Shown in pieces: positions 19,541 to 27,901 of a stretch of 64,000 bases of DNA. The stretch is taken from the NCBI GenBank assembly GCA_963800215.1, contig CAWCZY010000008.1:186001-250000 (forward strand), written 5' to 3'. Within the stretch, counting starts at the first letter, position 1, and every line of letters starts with the position of its first letter. The position numbers and the translations under genes are program-made. Source of the DNA: JAJPKK01 sp963800215. GTDB lineage: Bacteria; Pseudomonadota; Alphaproteobacteria; Rhizobiales; Xanthobacteraceae. The notes beneath the pieces are model-generated. The model saw only the letters and a list, made by a program, of their open reading frames with translations, was not told the DNA's origin and did not search any database.

Positions 19541-21259
19541 ATGGCAACCGAAAAGACTGACGTCGTCATCGTCGGCGCCGGCGCCGTCGGCGGCATCATA
19601 GCGGCGGAGCTCGGCAAGGCCGGCATGAAAGTCATCGGCCTGGAGCGCGGGCCGCGCCTCAAGACCGCGGACTTCGAGCCGCATGACGAGCTGCGCTACT
19701 TTCAGCGCCAGGATCTTCGCCCCGACACCAAGCGCCAGCCGGTGACGTGGCGGCCGAACCCGCAAGCTCGCGCGAGGCCGGTCGGCAGCCTGAGCTACGG
19801 CAACCAAGCCGGCGGGGGCACCGTGCATTACGGCGCGCTGTCGTGGCGCATGCACGAAGACGACTTCCGCGCCCGCTCCCACACGATCGAGCGCTATGGA
19901 CTGTCCGCCATACCGCAGGACTCCACCATCGCGGACTGGCCGGTGAGCTACGCCGAACTCGAGCCGTTCTACGACAAGGCCGAGTACGAGCTCGGCGTCT
20001 CCGGCCAGGCCGGCAATCTCGCGGGCAAGAAGGTCGAAGGCGGCAATCCATTCGAAGCCCCACGCGCGCGGGACTATCCGCTGCCGCCGCTGAAAATGGA
20101 TCAGTCGGGGGTTCTATTCGAAGCCGCGGCCAAGAATCTCGGCTTCCACCCGTTCTCGAGCCCACGGGCAATCCTGTCGCAGCCCTATAACGGCCGGCCG
20201 GGCTGCACCTATTGCGGCTTCTGCCAGGCGTTCGGCTGCCATGTCGGCGCCAAATCGAGCATCCTCGTCACTAAGCTGCCGGAGGCCGATGCGACCGGCA
20301 ATTTCAAACTCGTCACCGGCGCCATGTGTCACCGTGTCAACAGCGACAACAGCGATCGCGTGACCGGAGTGTCCTATTACGGCCCCGACGGCTCCGACAA
20401 TACCATCGAGGCGGAGATCGTCGTTCTCGGCACCTTCATCTACGACAACACCCGATTGCTGCTGCTGTCGAAGACGGAGAAATTCCCCAACGGCCTCGCC
20501 AATTCGAGCGGCCAACTGGGCAAGCACATGATGGCCCATATGATGCCCAACGTGTTCGTCGGCTTCGAAGACCGGCACGTCAACAACTACATGGGGCCGA
20601 GCGCGCAGAAGCACACGATCGACGACTTCAATGCCGACAATTTCGACCACGGCGGTGCGGGCTTCGTCCGCGGCGCGCAGATATCCGTCGGCACCCCAAA
20701 TCTGGAAGGCGGCCCGCTCGCCTTCATGTCGGTCGGCACCCCGCCCGGCGTCCCGCGTTGGGGCGCGGCGTATCGCGACCATCTCGCCAAGGCCTATGCG
20801 CGGCACGCCGTGATGGTGGCGCAGACCGAGAACCTCGCCTATGGCGACCAGACCATCGACCTCGATCCCAACGTGCGGGACGCCTGGGGTATGCCGGCAC
20901 CGCGGATGACTTATGACTGGCGGCGGCCCAATGAACTCGCGCGGGTCGAGTTCATGATGAAGAAGATGGAGAAGATCGGGCGCGCCATGGGCGGCGCGCA
21001 GGTCTGGCGCAACGGCCTGAGCCCGGGCGCACCGGGCGCCCACCACGAGGGCGGCACCCGCATGGGCAACGATCCCAACCTGTCGGTGGTGAACAAGTAC
21101 GGCCAGAGCTGGGACATCCCTAATTTGTTCGTGGTCGGCTCATCGACCTTCCCGTCCATGAGCGGCTTCAACCCGACCCTCACCATCCAGGCGCTCGCCT
21201 TCATGAGCGCCGACGCGATCGCCACCCGCTACAAGAAAAATCCCGGGCCCCTGCTGTAG
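19541..21259 (+). CDS. GMC family FAD-dependent dehydrogenase, copy 1
   Basis: It encodes 572 residues with no signal of its own, consistent with co-export with the Tat-bearing small subunit. FAD-binding VVIVGAGAVGG is at the N-terminus. The YGNQAGGGTVHYGALSW segment fits the GMC core. A Cys cluster, GCTYCGFCQAFGC, lies near residues 220-235 and resembles the [3Fe-4S] site of bacterial FAD-glucose dehydrogenases. The C-terminal catalytic part has HHEGGTRMGNDP and SGFNPTLTIQALA. It probably oxidises a sugar, sugar acid or alcohol in the periplasm. The usual membrane cytochrome c subunit is not adjacent. Confidence 0.92.
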   Translation: MATEKTDVVIVGAGAVGGIIAAELGKAGMKVIGLERGPRLKTADFEPHDELRYFQRQDLRPDTKRQPVTWRPNPQARARPVGSLSYGNQAGGGTVHYGALSWRMHEDDFRARSHTIERYGLSAIPQDSTIADWPVSYAELEPFYDKAEYELGVSGQAGNLAGKKVEGGNPFEAPRARDYPLPPLKMDQSGVLFEAAAKNLGFHPFSSPRAILSQPYNGRPGCTYCGFCQAFGCHVGAKSSILVTKLPEADATGNFKLVTGAMCHRVNSDNSDRVTGVSYYGPDGSDNTIEAEIVVLGTFIYDNTRLLLLSKTEKFPNGLANSSGQLGKHMMAHMMPNVFVGFEDRHVNNYMGPSAQKHTIDDFNADNFDHGGAGFVRGAQISVGTPNLEGGPLAFMSVGTPPGVPRWGAAYRDHLAKAYARHAVMVAQTENLAYGDQTIDLDPNVRDAWGMPAPRMTYDWRRPNELARVEFMMKKMEKIGRAMGGAQVWRNGLSPGAPGAHHEGGTRMGNDPNLSVVNKYGQSWDIPNLFVVGSSTFPSMSGFNPTLTIQALAFMSADAIATRYKKNPGPLL

Positions 21260-21260
21260 G

Positions 21261-21325
21261 GCGCCGGCACCGCGCTTGTGGGGAGCGCAAGAACCCCACC
21301 CTGCCCTCCCCGAGGACGGGGAGGG
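21261..21325. repeat. intergenic repeat (GCCGGCACCGCGCT...CCACCCTGCCCTCCC type)
   Basis: This segment between the two GMC genes shares two blocks with 25986-26051, and ends in a small hairpin (CTCCCCGAGGACGGGGAG). It is a common intergenic repeat type in these genomes. It may mark where the GMC duplication was joined. Confidence 0.6.
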
Positions 21326-21388
21326 AACGACTGGGGAATATTGGGCGCGCGCAGGCAAAGCCACGGCGTGACCGACAGGGAGGACATC

Positions 21389-23110
21389 ATGGCCACACAA
21401 AAGACCGACGTCGTCATCGTCGGCGCCGGCGCGGTCGGCGGCATCATGGCGGCCGAACTCGGCAAGGCCGGCATGAAGGTCATCGGCCTGGAGCGCGGCC
21501 CGCGCCTCAAGACCGCGGACTTCGCCGGGCATGATGAACTGCGTTACTTCCAGCGGCTCGACCTTCGGCCCAATCCGAAACGGCAGCCGGTGACCTGGCG
21601 CACCAGCGCGGATGCGCGCGCGAGGATGCTGCCCAAGCTCGACTACGGCAACCAGGCCGGCGGTGGCACCGTGCATTACGGCTCGGTGTCGTGGCGCCTC
21701 CACGAGGACGATTTCCGCGCCCGCTCCCACACCGTCGAGCGCTACGGCGTGTCCGCGATTCCCGCCAATTCGACGCTCGCCGATTGGCCGCTCGGCTATG
21801 CCGATCTCGAGCCGTTCTACGACAAGGCCGAGTACGAGATCGGCGTGTCCGGCCAGGCCGGTAACCTGCAGGGCAAAGCAATCGAGGGCGGCAATCCCTT
21901 CGAGGCGCCCCGGCAGCGCAACTATCCGTTGCCGCCGCTGCGCATGGAGCAGGCGGCGGTGCTGTTCGAAGCCGGCGCCAAGAAGCTCGGCTACCACCCG
22001 TTCTCGACGCCGCGGGCGATCATCTCGCAGCCCTATAACGGCCGCCCCGGTTGCACCTATTGCGGTTTCTGCCAGGGGTTCGGCTGCCATGTCGGCGCCA
22101 AGTCGAGCATCCTCGTCACCAAGCTGCCGGAGGCCGATGCGACCGGCAATTTCACGCTCATCACCGGCGCCATGTGCCACCGCGTCAACAGCGACAACAG
22201 CGGCCGCGTGACGGGCGTGTCCTATTACGGCCCCGACGGCTCCGACAACACCATCGAGGCGGAGATCGTCATCCTCGGCACCTTCGTCTACGACAACACG
22301 CGACTGCTGCTGCTGTCGAAGACGGAGAAGTTCCCCAACGGCCTCGCCAATTCGAGCGGCCAGGTCGGCAAGCATTTCATGACGCATATCGGCGCGCGGG
22401 TGTTCGCCACCTTCGACGACCGCTACGTCAACAACTTCATGGGGCCGAGCGCGCAGAAGCACACGCTCGACGACTTCAACGGCGACAATTTCGATCACGG
22501 CGGCCTCGGATTCATCCGCGGCGCCCAGATCTCGGTCACCGAGGCGGACATCGAGGGCGGCCCGATCGCCGGGGCGCTCAGCATGCCGCCGCCTCCCGGC
22601 GTGCCGCGCTGGGGCGCGGCCTATCGCGATTTCCTCGCGAAGGCGTTCACGCGCTATGTCGGGGTCGCCGCCCAGACCGAGAATCTCGCCTATGCCGACC
22701 ACACCATCGACCTCGACCCGGATGTGCGCGATGCCTTCGGCCTGCCGGCGCCAAGGCTCACCTACGATTGGCGCAAGCCGAACGAAACGGCGCGGATCGA
22801 TTTTCTGTTCAAGAAGCTCGAAGGGATCGCCCACGCCATGGGCGCGAGCCAGGTGTGGCGCAGCCCGACGAGCCCCGGCGCCCCCGGCTCGCACCACGAA
22901 GGCGGCACCCGCATGGGCAACGATCCCAATGTGTCGGTGGTGAACAAATACGGACAGAGCTGGGACATTCCCAACCTGTTCGTCATCGGCAGCTCGACAT
23001 TCCCGTCGATGAGCGGCTTCAACCCGACGCTCACCATCCAGGCACTCGCCTTCATGAGCGCCGACGCCATCGCCAACAGGTACAAGAAAAGTCCGGGGGC
23101 ACTGCTGTAG
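21389..23110 (+). CDS. GMC family FAD-dependent dehydrogenase, copy 2
   Basis: It encodes 573 residues; GGGAGGA precedes the ATG at 21389, although the frame is open further upstream. It is a close paralogue of copy 1 over its full length, with the same VVIVGAGAVGG, GCTYCGFCQGFGC and HHEGGTRMGNDP motifs. Differences concentrate in the substrate-facing middle region (for example the segments after NFDHGG), which suggests altered substrate range. It has no small subunit of its own and probably shares the one at 18848. Confidence 0.92.
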   Translation: MATQKTDVVIVGAGAVGGIMAAELGKAGMKVIGLERGPRLKTADFAGHDELRYFQRLDLRPNPKRQPVTWRTSADARARMLPKLDYGNQAGGGTVHYGSVSWRLHEDDFRARSHTVERYGVSAIPANSTLADWPLGYADLEPFYDKAEYEIGVSGQAGNLQGKAIEGGNPFEAPRQRNYPLPPLRMEQAAVLFEAGAKKLGYHPFSTPRAIISQPYNGRPGCTYCGFCQGFGCHVGAKSSILVTKLPEADATGNFTLITGAMCHRVNSDNSGRVTGVSYYGPDGSDNTIEAEIVILGTFVYDNTRLLLLSKTEKFPNGLANSSGQVGKHFMTHIGARVFATFDDRYVNNFMGPSAQKHTLDDFNGDNFDHGGLGFIRGAQISVTEADIEGGPIAGALSMPPPPGVPRWGAAYRDFLAKAFTRYVGVAAQTENLAYADHTIDLDPDVRDAFGLPAPRLTYDWRKPNETARIDFLFKKLEGIAHAMGASQVWRSPTSPGAPGSHHEGGTRMGNDPNVSVVNKYGQSWDIPNLFVIGSSTFPSMSGFNPTLTIQALAFMSADAIANRYKKSPGALL

Positions 23111-23150
23111 CCGCTATTTGCGCCGCCCCACCCCATACACTCCATCATGG

Positions 23151-23175
23151 CCGGGCTTGTCCGGGACAAGCCCGG
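23151..23175. terminator. hairpin in the convergent gap between GMC copy 2 and kup
   Basis: Ten-base arms (CCGGGCTTGT / ACAAGCCCGG) flank a 5-base loop. There is no T-run on either side, so it is either a weak bidirectional terminator or a REP-like palindrome. Its place between the ends of two convergent genes favours a termination role. Confidence 0.45.
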
Positions 23176-23237
23176 TGATGACGGCTTTGGACGGATGCGC
23201 CACTTCTTGCGGCCAAAATGGCGCGAGGGCGACGCCG

Positions 23238-25178
23238 CTATAACTCCACCTGGCCGCCGAGCTCAATGACCCGGTTGGGCGGGATGCGGAAGAACTCCGT
23301 CGCCGCCAGGGCGTTGCGATGCATGGCCTCGAACAGCTTGCAGCGGACGCTGCCGAGGCGAGACTTTCTTTCCGGCACGATCGTCACCCGTCCGACGAAG
23401 AACGAGGTCGCCATCATGTCGAAGTCGAGCCCGTATGCGCTGCACCGCTCAAGCAGGCGGGGAACGTTCGGGCTCTGCATGAAGCCGTAATAGGCGACGA
23501 CCGCATGGAAGTCGTCGCCGAGGTGGGTGACCTCGATGCGATGGCCCAGGTGAACGCGCGGGATGTTCTTCGTCACGACATGCAGCAGCACGATGCGCCG
23601 GTGCAGCACCTTGTTGTGCTTGAGGTTGTGGAGCAGCGGCACCGGCACGACATCGACCCGGCTGGTCAGGTAGACGGCGGTTCCGGGCACGCGCGTCTTG
23701 TTGTGTGTGTGGGCGATGAATTCCGCGAGCGGCAGCGTGTCGCGCTCGAGCTTGCGAGCGAGCGAGCTGCGGCCCTGCCGCCAGGTCGACATGGCGAAGA
23801 ACAGCAGCGCGGCGACCACCAGCGGCACCCAGCCGCCCTCGACGACCTTCATCAGGTTGGCGGCGACGAACGCCAGGTCGACCACGGCGAACACGCCGGC
23901 GACCCCGATCGCCAGCGGCAGGCTCCACCCCCAGACCTCGCGCATGGTCAGGTAAATCAATATCGTGGTCAGGAACATCGTCAGCGACACCGCGATGCCG
24001 AACGCGGCCGCAAGGTTGTCGGATGAGCGAAACGCCAGCGTCAGGCCGAGGGTGAGCGCCATCAACACCCAATTGACGAAGCCGACATAGATCTGGCCGT
24101 AGCCCTCCGACGAGGTCTGCGTGATATGCAGCCGCGGGCACAGGCCGAGCTGGATCGCCTGGCGGGTCATCGAAAAAGTGCCGCTGATGATAGCCTGGCT
24201 GGCGATGATGGTCGCCGCGGTGGCGAGCGCCACCAGAGGCACCTGCAGGAATTCCGGGCACAGCAGGAAGAACGGATTCGCGCCGGCCTCGATCGGCCCA
24301 CCGACCACGATTGCGGTCTGGCCGGCATAGTTCAGGAGCAGCGTCGGCAGCACCAAGCCATACCAGGCGAACCGGATCGGCCGGGGACCGAAATGGCCCA
24401 TGTCGGCGTACAGCGCCTCGGCGCCGGTGGCGCACAGGAATACGCCGCCCAGCACCAGGAAACCGGTCATTCCATGACTGAACAGGTAGGCGAGCCCATA
24501 ACGCGGATCGAACGCCGCCAGCACACCGGGATGGCGCAGGATGCCGGACAGCCCGAGCATGCCGATGGTGACGAACCATACGGTCATGACCGGCCCGAAC
24601 AGCTTGCCGATCCGGCCACTGCCCTGGGGCTGCAGGGCGAACACCGCGATCAGGACGACGACCGACAGCGGCAATACGTAGGGCGCGAATTCCGGGACCG
24701 GCCCCTTGATGCCCTCGAGCGCGCTCAATACCGAAATCGCCGGCGTGATGGCGCCGTCGCCATAGAGCAGGGCCGCACCCAATATGCCGATCGAGATGAC
24801 GCCGACACGTTCACCGTGCTTGATTCCCAGGAGCGACATCAGCGCCAGGATGCCGCCTTCGCCGTCATTGTCGGCGCGCATGATGATCGCCACATATTTG
24901 ATCGAGGTGGTGATGATCAGCGTCCACACGATCAGCGACAGCATGCCGAGCGCCACCTCGGGCGTGGCGGAGCCGCCGGCCCAGTCGAGCGCGGTCTTGA
25001 ACGTGTAGAGGGGGCTGGTGCCGATATCGCCATAGACGACGCCGAGCGCCCCCAGCGCCATGGCAGCAAGGCCGCCATGGGTGTCCTGCTTGAAATCCAC
25101 TGGCTCTGCCGCGATCGTCAACGCGCGCTGCTGCCTGATGGCGCCGGGATCGATTGGCGCCGGAATGCTCGCTTCCAA
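23238..25178 (-). CDS. kup: KUP/HAK/KT potassium uptake permease
   Basis: It encodes 646 residues with 12 hydrophobic segments in the first 460 residues and a cytoplasmic C-terminal domain. The hallmark ALGVVYGDIGTSPLYTF lies near residue 45, followed by DNDGEGGILALMSL and GDGAITPAISVLSALEGI. Kup takes up K+ with protons in the inner membrane. The start is a TTG at 25178, because a stop lies five codons upstream and the conserved region needs most of this N-terminus. A minus-strand gene of unknown function ends 40 bases upstream. Confidence 0.94.
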   Translation of the reverse strand: MEASIPAPIDPGAIRQQRALTIAAEPVDFKQDTHGGLAAMALGALGVVYGDIGTSPLYTFKTALDWAGGSATPEVALGMLSLIVWTLIITTSIKYVAIIMRADNDGEGGILALMSLLGIKHGERVGVISIGILGAALLYGDGAITPAISVLSALEGIKGPVPEFAPYVLPLSVVVLIAVFALQPQGSGRIGKLFGPVMTVWFVTIGMLGLSGILRHPGVLAAFDPRYGLAYLFSHGMTGFLVLGGVFLCATGAEALYADMGHFGPRPIRFAWYGLVLPTLLLNYAGQTAIVVGGPIEAGANPFFLLCPEFLQVPLVALATAATIIASQAIISGTFSMTRQAIQLGLCPRLHITQTSSEGYGQIYVGFVNWVLMALTLGLTLAFRSSDNLAAAFGIAVSLTMFLTTILIYLTMREVWGWSLPLAIGVAGVFAVVDLAFVAANLMKVVEGGWVPLVVAALLFFAMSTWRQGRSSLARKLERDTLPLAEFIAHTHNKTRVPGTAVYLTSRVDVVPVPLLHNLKHNKVLHRRIVLLHVVTKNIPRVHLGHRIEVTHLGDDFHAVVAYYGFMQSPNVPRLLERCSAYGLDFDMMATSFFVGRVTIVPERKSRLGSVRCKLFEAMHRNALAATEFFRIPPNRVIELGGQVEL

Positions 25179-25218
25179 CCCGAACCCCGATCTATTCCAC
25201 GAGAGTCACCCTATCTCG

Positions 25219-25758
25219 TTAGCAAATCTCTTGCCACAAATTGCGCATCGCGACGGCTGGGTGTGACGGCTGTCGACCAGGCAGGGCGCGGGCACATGCA
25301 CTTCGACAAGGCTGCAAACCCACCACGGCAGCGCCGCATCGAACCCGATCCGCTCCCTTATGGAACGGATGGACTTCGCTAAATCGCTCCATAGAGACAT
25401 TTGCGTAAGGCCGAAACACCACATGCCGGCAGTCCGGGTGATAGGGCAGCCTGGCGGTCGGCTCAATCTCGAAAGTGACCCTCTTGAAGGCGCGGAGATC
25501 CTTGAGGACGATCTCGAGGTTGACATGAAAATTGCCGGTCAATTTGTACGCCCCGAGAATCTCGAGCGCGGCATCGTAGGCCCGCGATTTGGATAGATCG
25601 AGCGTGCATGACGGTGAAGGGGATCGCGCAGCGGAAGGTTCGGATCGGGCCGAGACACGTCCCCTTCCCGCCATGGTCCGGTGATCGGCAGATCGGGGCA
25701 GCATCTTCGCCACGACGGTCTCGATCAGTGACGTCGCTCGCAGCATCAGGGCAGCCAT
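25219..25758 (-). CDS. hypothetical protein, possibly frameshifted near its 3' end
   Basis: It encodes 179 residues from an ATG with a good Shine-Dalgarno (AAGGAGAG). I do not recognise the family. The middle (SRAYDAALEILGAYKLTGNF, then KRVTFEIEPTARLPYHPDC) reads like normal protein. After about residue 130 it turns Cys/Arg-rich and unnatural, whereas an overlapping minus-strand frame (25206 onward) reads more naturally (RIGFDAALPWWVCSLVEVHV, ending with a CxxC). A one-base indel near 25360-25390 is possible. Confidence 0.5.
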   Translation of the reverse strand: MAALMLRATSLIETVVAKMLPRSADHRTMAGRGRVSARSEPSAARSPSPSCTLDLSKSRAYDAALEILGAYKLTGNFHVNLEIVLKDLRAFKRVTFEIEPTARLPYHPDCRHVVFRPYANVSMERFSEVHPFHKGADRVRCGAAVVGLQPCRSACARALPGRQPSHPAVAMRNLWQEIC

Positions 25759-25985
25759 CGAAGGCTCTCCTTGGTTCTTGGTTTTGCGGGAGGTTTCCCG
25801 AAATTGCATCCTGTCGGCGGCGGGCAGCAAATGCGGCGCAGACCACAGCACGAGACCGCTACCCCAAATCTGACCGCGACCGCATATGAATTCGAGTAGG
25901 AAAGGCGCTACTTCTCATAAACGCGGCATATAGAGGGGAAGGTCCTCTTCTCCCTCCCCGTTTTTGGGAGGGCCGGGGTGGGGGA

Positions 25986-26051
25986 CGCCGGCACCGCGCT
26001 CGCGGGAAACAAGAACCCCGCGGGAAGCAAGAACCCACCCTGCCCTCCCGG
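25986..26051. repeat. intergenic repeat, second copy of the type at 21261
   Basis: The region 25759-26072 (314 bases) holds no gene. It contains this repeat, which shares its GCCGGCACCGCGCT and CCACCCTGCCCTCCC blocks with 21261-21325, and a preceding GGGAGGGCCGGGGTGGGGG stretch. The rest of the gap shows nothing I can interpret. Confidence 0.55.
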
Positions 26052-26072
26052 AATACAGAGAGGGATAAACTC

Positions 26073-26702
26073 TCAGAACGACGCCCATTCCTTCGACCGG
26101 ACGCGGGCGACCACGGCCGCGCCGCCATGGCCGTCGGGCTTGACGATGGCGGCGTCGCCAAAATTGATCTGAATGCCCAGCGCGGCCTTTACGTTGGGAA
26201 AATGCGTGACCAGGATCGTGTTGGTGCCGGCATCCGGCACCGTCGCGATCATTTCCTTCATCATCTCGACGCGCTGCGGCCATGGCGGCGGCACCGGCGC
26301 GCCCGCAACGGGAACGAAAGCCTGAAGGAGCAGGGCGTCGGACGTCTCCGTCCGGCCGAATGCGAGACGGGCCATCTCGACCGCTCGGCAGTAGCCGCTC
26401 GCCACCACCTTGCCGACGGGGATGACGGCCTTCTTGAAGGCGGCGCCGATCACGCGCGCCTGCTCCTTGCCGGCGTCGTCGAGCATGAGCTGCCCCGTGC
26501 AACTCGCGAGATCGATCGGCGATGCGTCTTTGGGAAATTCCGGGCTTTCGTTGGTCCGTCCATGGCGAATGACGACGACGTAGCCGCCATTCTTGAGGTC
26601 GTCGAACGCCTCGCGCGCCGATTGTTGCGCTACCGAAGGCGTCACCTGCATCCCGATCCCGAGCAGGACCGCAAGCACCAGCAGCGAGAGACGATTTGCC
26701 AT
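26073..26702 (-). CDS. secreted histidine phosphatase family protein
   Basis: It encodes 209 residues. The start is placed at MANRLSLLVLAVLL because a signal peptide begins there, although the frame is open upstream. Cleavage is probably after SVAQ near residue 26. The phosphohistidine motif is VVVIRHGRTNESP, the second Arg is likely in SGYCRAVEMARLAFG, and the late catalytic His is in ILVTHFPN. The enzyme would dephosphorylate a small substrate in the periplasm. It is divergent from the pentapeptide-repeat gene. Confidence 0.87.
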   Translation of the reverse strand: MANRLSLLVLAVLLGIGMQVTPSVAQQSAREAFDDLKNGGYVVVIRHGRTNESPEFPKDASPIDLASCTGQLMLDDAGKEQARVIGAAFKKAVIPVGKVVASGYCRAVEMARLAFGRTETSDALLLQAFVPVAGAPVPPPWPQRVEMMKEMIATVPDAGTNTILVTHFPNVKAALGIQINFGDAAIVKPDGHGGAAVVARVRSKEWASF

Positions 26703-26890
26703 GACCGCTCCTTGTCCACGGGGCGAAATCACGCCCAATGAAGGCGAGCCATCCTCGATCGTCAAGGCATCGTTTCGCACCCGGCTTTCGCCTCCGAGCC
26801 CTGGCGGCTCGTCGCACTGGACCGCTTCATTCATGACGCTGGGGTTTGCCGGGCCACATGGTGTAAAGTCGCACGGTACGATCGCCGACG

Positions 26891-27799
26891 ATGCGATCCA
26901 TGTCGGAGGCGTTCGTGAAGGGACACTGCCTCATCCTGTTCATCGCCCTCGGGCTGGCGTGCGCGAGCGGTGGCGCGGGGGCACAGGACCGTGCCGCGTT
27001 CCTCGCCGGAGCGACCATCCATTGTCCCGGCTGCGACCTTCGCGGCGCGAGCCTCGACCGCCGCGACCTCACGGGTGCGGACCTCTCCGGCGCCGTCCTC
27101 GCCGGCGCGACGTTTTCGCGGACCATTTTTCGCGGAGCGAACCTGTCCGGGGCCGATCTCGTCGGGGCCAACTTCAAGCGGCACGACCTCACCGGCACCA
27201 ACCTGTCCGGCGCCGACCTCCATGACGCGACGTTTCACCGCGCCGTCCTGCGCGGCGCGAACCTGTCCGATGCCGACCTCACCGGCGCGAACCTCAACCT
27301 GGCCGTCCTGACCTCGGCCAAGCTGGAGCACGCCACCATGGTTCAAGCCATGCTGTTCCAGGCCGAAGCGAACGGCGCCGACTTCACCAAGGCGAACCTC
27401 ACCGCGGCGCTGATGGGGAGCGCGCGGCTCACCGTCGCCAAGCTCGACGGCGTCGATCTCAGCTTCGCCGACCTCTGGGAGGCGAGGCTCACCAATGCGA
27501 GCCTGCGCAACGCGACCCTGACCGACGCCAACCTGCATGCGGCCACCCTGTTGCGCGCCGACATGAGCGGCGTCACCGGCGACCGCACCAACCTGGTGCA
27601 AGCGAGCATGCGCAGCGCCAACCTCACCGGGGCCGTGCTGCACGGGGCGGACCTGTTCCAGGCCGACCTCACCGAGGCCGATCTGAGCAAGGCGGACCTC
27701 GGGGCGTCCCGGCTGCTGGCAGCCAAGCTGTTCAACACGAACCAGACCGACACCAGGTTTTCGGGCACGATCATGCCGGACAACAGCGTGCACCCGTGA
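26891..27799 (+). CDS. secreted pentapeptide-repeat protein
   Basis: It encodes 302 residues; an ATG three codons downstream is an alternative start. After a signal peptide (about residues 1-31) and a short CPGC motif, residues 45-285 are almost entirely A(D/N)LxX pentapeptide repeats (GADLSGAVL, GANLSGADL and so on). These fold as a right-handed quadrilateral beta-helix. The CxxC just before the repeats (IHCPGCDLRG) may form a disulfide. Function of exported pentapeptide proteins is generally unknown. It lies about 100 bases before the PQQ dehydrogenase gene on the same strand. Confidence 0.9.
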   Translation: MRSMSEAFVKGHCLILFIALGLACASGGAGAQDRAAFLAGATIHCPGCDLRGASLDRRDLTGADLSGAVLAGATFSRTIFRGANLSGADLVGANFKRHDLTGTNLSGADLHDATFHRAVLRGANLSDADLTGANLNLAVLTSAKLEHATMVQAMLFQAEANGADFTKANLTAALMGSARLTVAKLDGVDLSFADLWEARLTNASLRNATLTDANLHAATLLRADMSGVTGDRTNLVQASMRSANLTGAVLHGADLFQADLTEADLSKADLGASRLLAAKLFNTNQTDTRFSGTIMPDNSVHP

Positions 27800-27901
27800 C
27801 GGCGCCGCTGCCGCCTCTTTGGCGCCCGACCGTCATCGACGCCCCGCAGTCGAAATGATATCTTTCCTGCGTCAGATACAAAAAAACTCGGGAGGATGCA
27901 G

